From NCBI RefSeq assembly GCF_003952505.1, contig NZ_CP034450.1:1798001-1862000 (forward strand): a DNA stretch of 64,000 bases, read 5' to 3'. This document shows, piece by piece, positions 61,126 to 64,000 of this stretch. Position numbers and translations under genes: made by a program. The DNA is from Mesorhizobium sp. M4B.F.Ca.ET.058.02.1.1. Lineage in GTDB: Bacteria; Pseudomonadota; Alphaproteobacteria; Rhizobiales; Rhizobiaceae. The notes beneath the pieces were generated by a model. It was not told where the DNA came from. It ran no database searches and was given only the letters and a program-made list of their open reading frames with translations. The first letter of the stretch is position 1. The number at the start of each line of letters is the position of its first letter.

Positions 61126-63876
61126 ATGCGGTATTTGACCCTCGGCTCCGAGGAACGGAGCTCCTATCGAATTTGCATTCTCGTCAACGATATCCGAAAG
61201 GATGAGATCCTCAAGCACTACATCAAGCCCTATGGCCTCAGCGAGGCCGAGATCATCGTCATCGATCTGCACCAGGCTCCGGGCAAGAAGAAGACGCCGG
61301 CGGCCGAGATGAAGGCCTACATCCAGGAGGAGCTGGCTCCGACTCTTGCCGACCTCAACGTCAAGTACCTGCTCGTCGCCGATGGTGAGTATTTCAAGAC
61401 TTTCACCAAGGCCAAGACGGTCGACAAGGCGATCGGCTATGTGCTCGACACCGAGTTCGGCGACTGGAAGGTCGCCTACGTGCCCAACTACCGCACGGTC
61501 TTCTACGATCCGGTCAAGGTGACCCAGAAGATCGAGCTCGGCATCAATGCGCTGAAGAGCTGGCGGACCGGCACCTACCGGGATCCAGGCGTCGACATCA
61601 TCAAGTTCGCCGAATATCCCCAGACCATCGAAGAGATCAGCGACTGGCTAGATCGTCTCCTGGAGATGGACAAGGATCTGGCGATTGACATCGAGGGCTT
61701 CTCGCTGAAGCACTACGATTGCGGTATCGGCACGATCTCGTTCGCCTGGTCGAAGACCGAAGGCATCGCCTTCCCGGTCGACTACGAACCCATCCCCGGC
61801 GCCACGGAAGCGCCATTCGGCCGCAACGTCAGGAATGAACTGGTCCGAGCACTGCTCCGGGAGTTCTTCCGCAAATATCTGCGCAAGGCGGTTTATCACA
61901 ACATCGCCTTCGACGTTTACGTCCTGATCTACCAGCTGTTCATGGATGACCTGCTCGACAACGAGGGGCTCCTGCGCGGCCTGGAGATCATGCTCCGCAA
62001 CTGGGACGACACCAAGCTCATCTCCTACCTGGCTACCAACAGCTGCGCCGGCAACCGGCTCAGCCTCAAGGACCAGGCCCAGGAGTACGCTGGCGACTAT
62101 GCCCAGGAGGAGATCAAGGACATCACCAAAATACCCCTGCCGCAGCTCCTCCAGTACAACCTGGTCGACGCTCTCGGCACCTGGTTCGTTCATGAGAAGA
62201 ACCACCCGAAGATGGTCGCTGACCAGCAAATTGACATCTACGAAACCATCTTCAAACCAGCCATCGTGGACATCGTCCAGATGCAGCTCACCGGAATGCC
62301 GATGGACATCGAGCAGGTGAAGCTGGTCAATCAGGCGCTGGAAGGCATCCGTGGTGATGCCTCAGATCGGATGCTTCAGCTGCCAATCATCCGAAAGTTC
62401 GAGTACATGCGCCTCGAAGCCTACACGAATCTCAAGAATTCCGAGTGGGTTAAGAAGCGCATGACCATTGCAGAAATGGCTCAGCTCGCCCAGGAGAGCG
62501 AAAACGTCCGCAAGGAGGTGACGTTCAATCCGAATTCGGGCAATCAGCTGCAGCAGCTTCTCTACGAGGTTATCGGTCTTCCTGTCATTGATTATACCGA
62601 TAACAAGCAGCCCGCCACCGGTGGCAAAACCCTCAAGAAACTCGTAAATCACACCTCGGATCCAGAGGTGAAGAATTTGCTCGAAGCGCTCATGGACTTC
62701 ATGGCGGTCGAGACGATCCTCACCAACTTCATGCCACACTTTCTCAATGCGCGGCTGGGTCCGGATGGTTGGCATTGGCTCTTTGGATTCTTCAATCTTG
62801 GCGGAACCGTCTCAGGACGGTTGTCGTCGAGCAAGGTGAATCTCCAGAACCTGCCGGCCAACGTCGACATGGCTTTGTCGGAAGCCTTGCTGGCGAAATT
62901 CCCGATCCTGGCACCGTTCGTAAAAGACGGAAAGCTTAGTCTTGGGAAGTTCATCAAGAGCTGCTTTGTGGCACCTCCAGGCTGGTTCTTCTGTGGCATC
63001 GACTTCGCCTCACTAGAGGACCGGATCTCGGCACTCACCACGAAGGACCCGAACAAGCTTAAGGTTTACACCGATGGCTACGACGGCCATTCAATGAGAG
63101 CTTATGCTTATTTCGGCGATCAGATGCCCGACATCGTGGATACGGTGGAGAGCATCAACACGATGGCTGATAAGGACCACGAGAACAGCAAGAAATATGG
63201 ACCTCTTCGACAGGAATCGAAGACACCTACGTTCCTGCTGACCTATGGCGGCACCTACATCGGCATCATGCAGCAGCTCGGCTGGGACGAGGCAAAGGCC
63301 AAATCGGTCGAGTCCAGCTACCATGAACTCTACAAGGTCTCCGACGACTGGGTGAAAGCCAAGATCGTCCAGGCTTGCAAAGATGGATATGTCACCGCGG
63401 CCTTCGGGCTTAGGGTCAGGACGCCAATGCTTCACCAGGTCGTGCTGGGCACTTCCAAGACGCCTTTCCAGGCTGAAGCGGAGGGCAGGACGGCCGGCAA
63501 TGCATTGGGACAGTCCTGGTGCCTGCTCAATTCCCGAGCAGGCTCCGAGACCATGAGTCAGGTCAGGAAGAGCGAGTTCAAACACTCGATCAAGCCCTGC
63601 GCCCAGATCCACGATGCCCAATACTATCTGGCCCGGGACAACGTCGACGTCATCGAACGCCTCAACAAGTGGGTGGTGAAAGCCTGTCAGTGGCAGAACC
63701 ATCCCGACATCTGGCACGACGAGGTGAAGCTTGGTGGCGAGTTCGGTATTTTCTACCCGAACTGGAGCCATGAGGCAGTTATCCCCAACGATGCTACATC
63801 GTCGGAAATCTACGCCGCCTTCGAAAAGCACATCCACAAGCTGAACGGAAAACCAGCTCAAAAGCTTGCTGCATAA
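61126..63876 (+). CDS. family A DNA polymerase with 3'-5' exonuclease domain
   Basis: A 916-residue replicative polymerase of the phage T7/Pol I family. It has an extra N-terminal domain (about 1-160) and then the exonuclease with D188-x-E190 (AIDIEGF), H258-N...F-D263 and a later DALGTWFVHE block. The polymerase has SGRLSSSKVNLQNLP, motif A D626-F-A-S-L-E-D-R, motif B with K699 (ESKTPTFLLTYGG) and motif C H829-D830-A831. The usual Glu after HD is Ala here. Both exonuclease and polymerase should be active. A hairpin terminator follows. Confidence 0.92.
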   Translation: MRYLTLGSEERSSYRICILVNDIRKDEILKHYIKPYGLSEAEIIVIDLHQAPGKKKTPAAEMKAYIQEELAPTLADLNVKYLLVADGEYFKTFTKAKTVDKAIGYVLDTEFGDWKVAYVPNYRTVFYDPVKVTQKIELGINALKSWRTGTYRDPGVDIIKFAEYPQTIEEISDWLDRLLEMDKDLAIDIEGFSLKHYDCGIGTISFAWSKTEGIAFPVDYEPIPGATEAPFGRNVRNELVRALLREFFRKYLRKAVYHNIAFDVYVLIYQLFMDDLLDNEGLLRGLEIMLRNWDDTKLISYLATNSCAGNRLSLKDQAQEYAGDYAQEEIKDITKIPLPQLLQYNLVDALGTWFVHEKNHPKMVADQQIDIYETIFKPAIVDIVQMQLTGMPMDIEQVKLVNQALEGIRGDASDRMLQLPIIRKFEYMRLEAYTNLKNSEWVKKRMTIAEMAQLAQESENVRKEVTFNPNSGNQLQQLLYEVIGLPVIDYTDNKQPATGGKTLKKLVNHTSDPEVKNLLEALMDFMAVETILTNFMPHFLNARLGPDGWHWLFGFFNLGGTVSGRLSSSKVNLQNLPANVDMALSEALLAKFPILAPFVKDGKLSLGKFIKSCFVAPPGWFFCGIDFASLEDRISALTTKDPNKLKVYTDGYDGHSMRAYAYFGDQMPDIVDTVESINTMADKDHENSKKYGPLRQESKTPTFLLTYGGTYIGIMQQLGWDEAKAKSVESSYHELYKVSDDWVKAKIVQACKDGYVTAAFGLRVRTPMLHQVVLGTSKTPFQAEAEGRTAGNALGQSWCLLNSRAGSETMSQVRKSEFKHSIKPCAQIHDAQYYLARDNVDVIERLNKWVVKACQWQNHPDIWHDEVKLGGEFGIFYPNWSHEAVIPNDATSSEIYAAFEKHIHKLNGKPAQKLAA

Positions 63877-63884
63877 GGATCAGG

Positions 63885-63908
63885 GGCCGGGAGGGAAACT
63901 TCCCGGCC
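63885..63908 (+). terminator. terminator-like hairpin after DNA polymerase
   Basis: GGCCGGGA (63885-63892) pairs with TCCCGGCC (63901-63908), followed by TCATTATCTTT. A second small hairpin, CCCACA/TGTGGG, lies at 63926-63943. Confidence 0.6.
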
Positions 63909-64000
63909 TCATTATCTTTGAATATCCCACAATAAAATGTGGGCCAAAATCGAGATAACCGCCTTTCATAAAAACCGCGAAGGTTTATGAGTCGTGCCAA

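Noticed and set aside
1..64000. CRISPR array
   Set aside because: No regularly spaced repeat series was seen; the repeats found are pairs or single palindromes.
63794..64000. A minus-strand frame at the right edge
   Set aside because: Overlaps the polymerase 3' end and two hairpins; no domain and an Arg-rich tail typical of a shadow frame.

Overview
The window reads as alphaproteobacterial DNA of the Mesorhizobium/Rhizobiales type. This rests on high GC, dense short operons on both strands, families recognised as typical of that group (DUF1127, DUF2778 L,D-transpeptidase-like, BKACE, ThuA with a Gfo/Idh partner, a short YxxPxLxKxGxL-type RiPP precursor), an alphaproteobacterial SOS box (GTTC-N7-GTTC), and GC-rich intergenic palindromes. 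No rRNA, tRNA or CRISPR array was seen. Species cannot be fixed from the sequence alone.

Region A (1-31.5 kb) is chromosomal metabolism and regulation. It holds a 5'-truncated, frameshifted acyl-CoA synthetase; an exported protein; a GGDEF-EAL c-di-GMP protein; an ABC-F ATPase; a 2OG-Fe(II) oxygenase; and an OsmC protein with an AhpD/CMD-like partner. A hydroxycinnamate (ferulate/p-coumarate) locus follows: a CoA ligase, feruloyl-CoA hydratase/lyase and a divergent MarR regulator, with two palindromic operators between them. Then come a phosphoesterase divergent from a di-haem peroxidase, a phytochelatin-synthase-like protease, an HxlR/DHFR-like pair, BKACE, two GFA proteins, adenosine deaminase, a winged-helix/TPR regulator, ThuA/ThuB-like proteins, and a translationally coupled type III polyketide synthase-methyltransferase-flavoprotein cluster.

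Region B (31.5-49.5 kb) starts with a copper locus: a membrane DUF4396-multicopper oxidase fusion, a CueR-type promoter, a CopA/CueO-like oxidase and a haem protein. It continues with an orphan RiPP precursor, an SRAP (HMCES/YedK) gene, a LexA-box operon of two tiny genes, a berberine-bridge-type flavoprotein, a nitrogen-scavenging locus (amidinotransferase, M20 amidohydrolase, LysR, Pot-type ABC transporter) and an SDR that lacks the usual catalytic lysine.

Region C (about 49.7 kb to the end) differs in character. All genes lie on the plus strand, often with 1-4 nt overlaps. Many are tiny and unrecognisable, the intergenic spaces are AT-richer, and these spaces carry large hairpins. It encodes a phage-type DNA replication and nucleotide module: family A DNA polymerase with exonuclease domain, SF1B (Dda/RecD-like) helicase, ThyX, dCMP-type deaminase and an HNH/endonuclease VII-like nuclease apparently inserted at the 3' end of thyX. 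It also encodes a MoxR AAA+/VWA-metallopeptidase pair, small HTH proteins and an H-NS-family protein with a long acidic N-terminal extension. No integrase, capsid or lysis gene is inside the window, so a prophage, a phage-plasmid, an integrated island or a chimeric contig cannot be told apart here.

Several otherwise intact chromosomal genes carry single-base frameshifts. All but one are C/G homopolymer contractions, which points to sequence error rather than decay.
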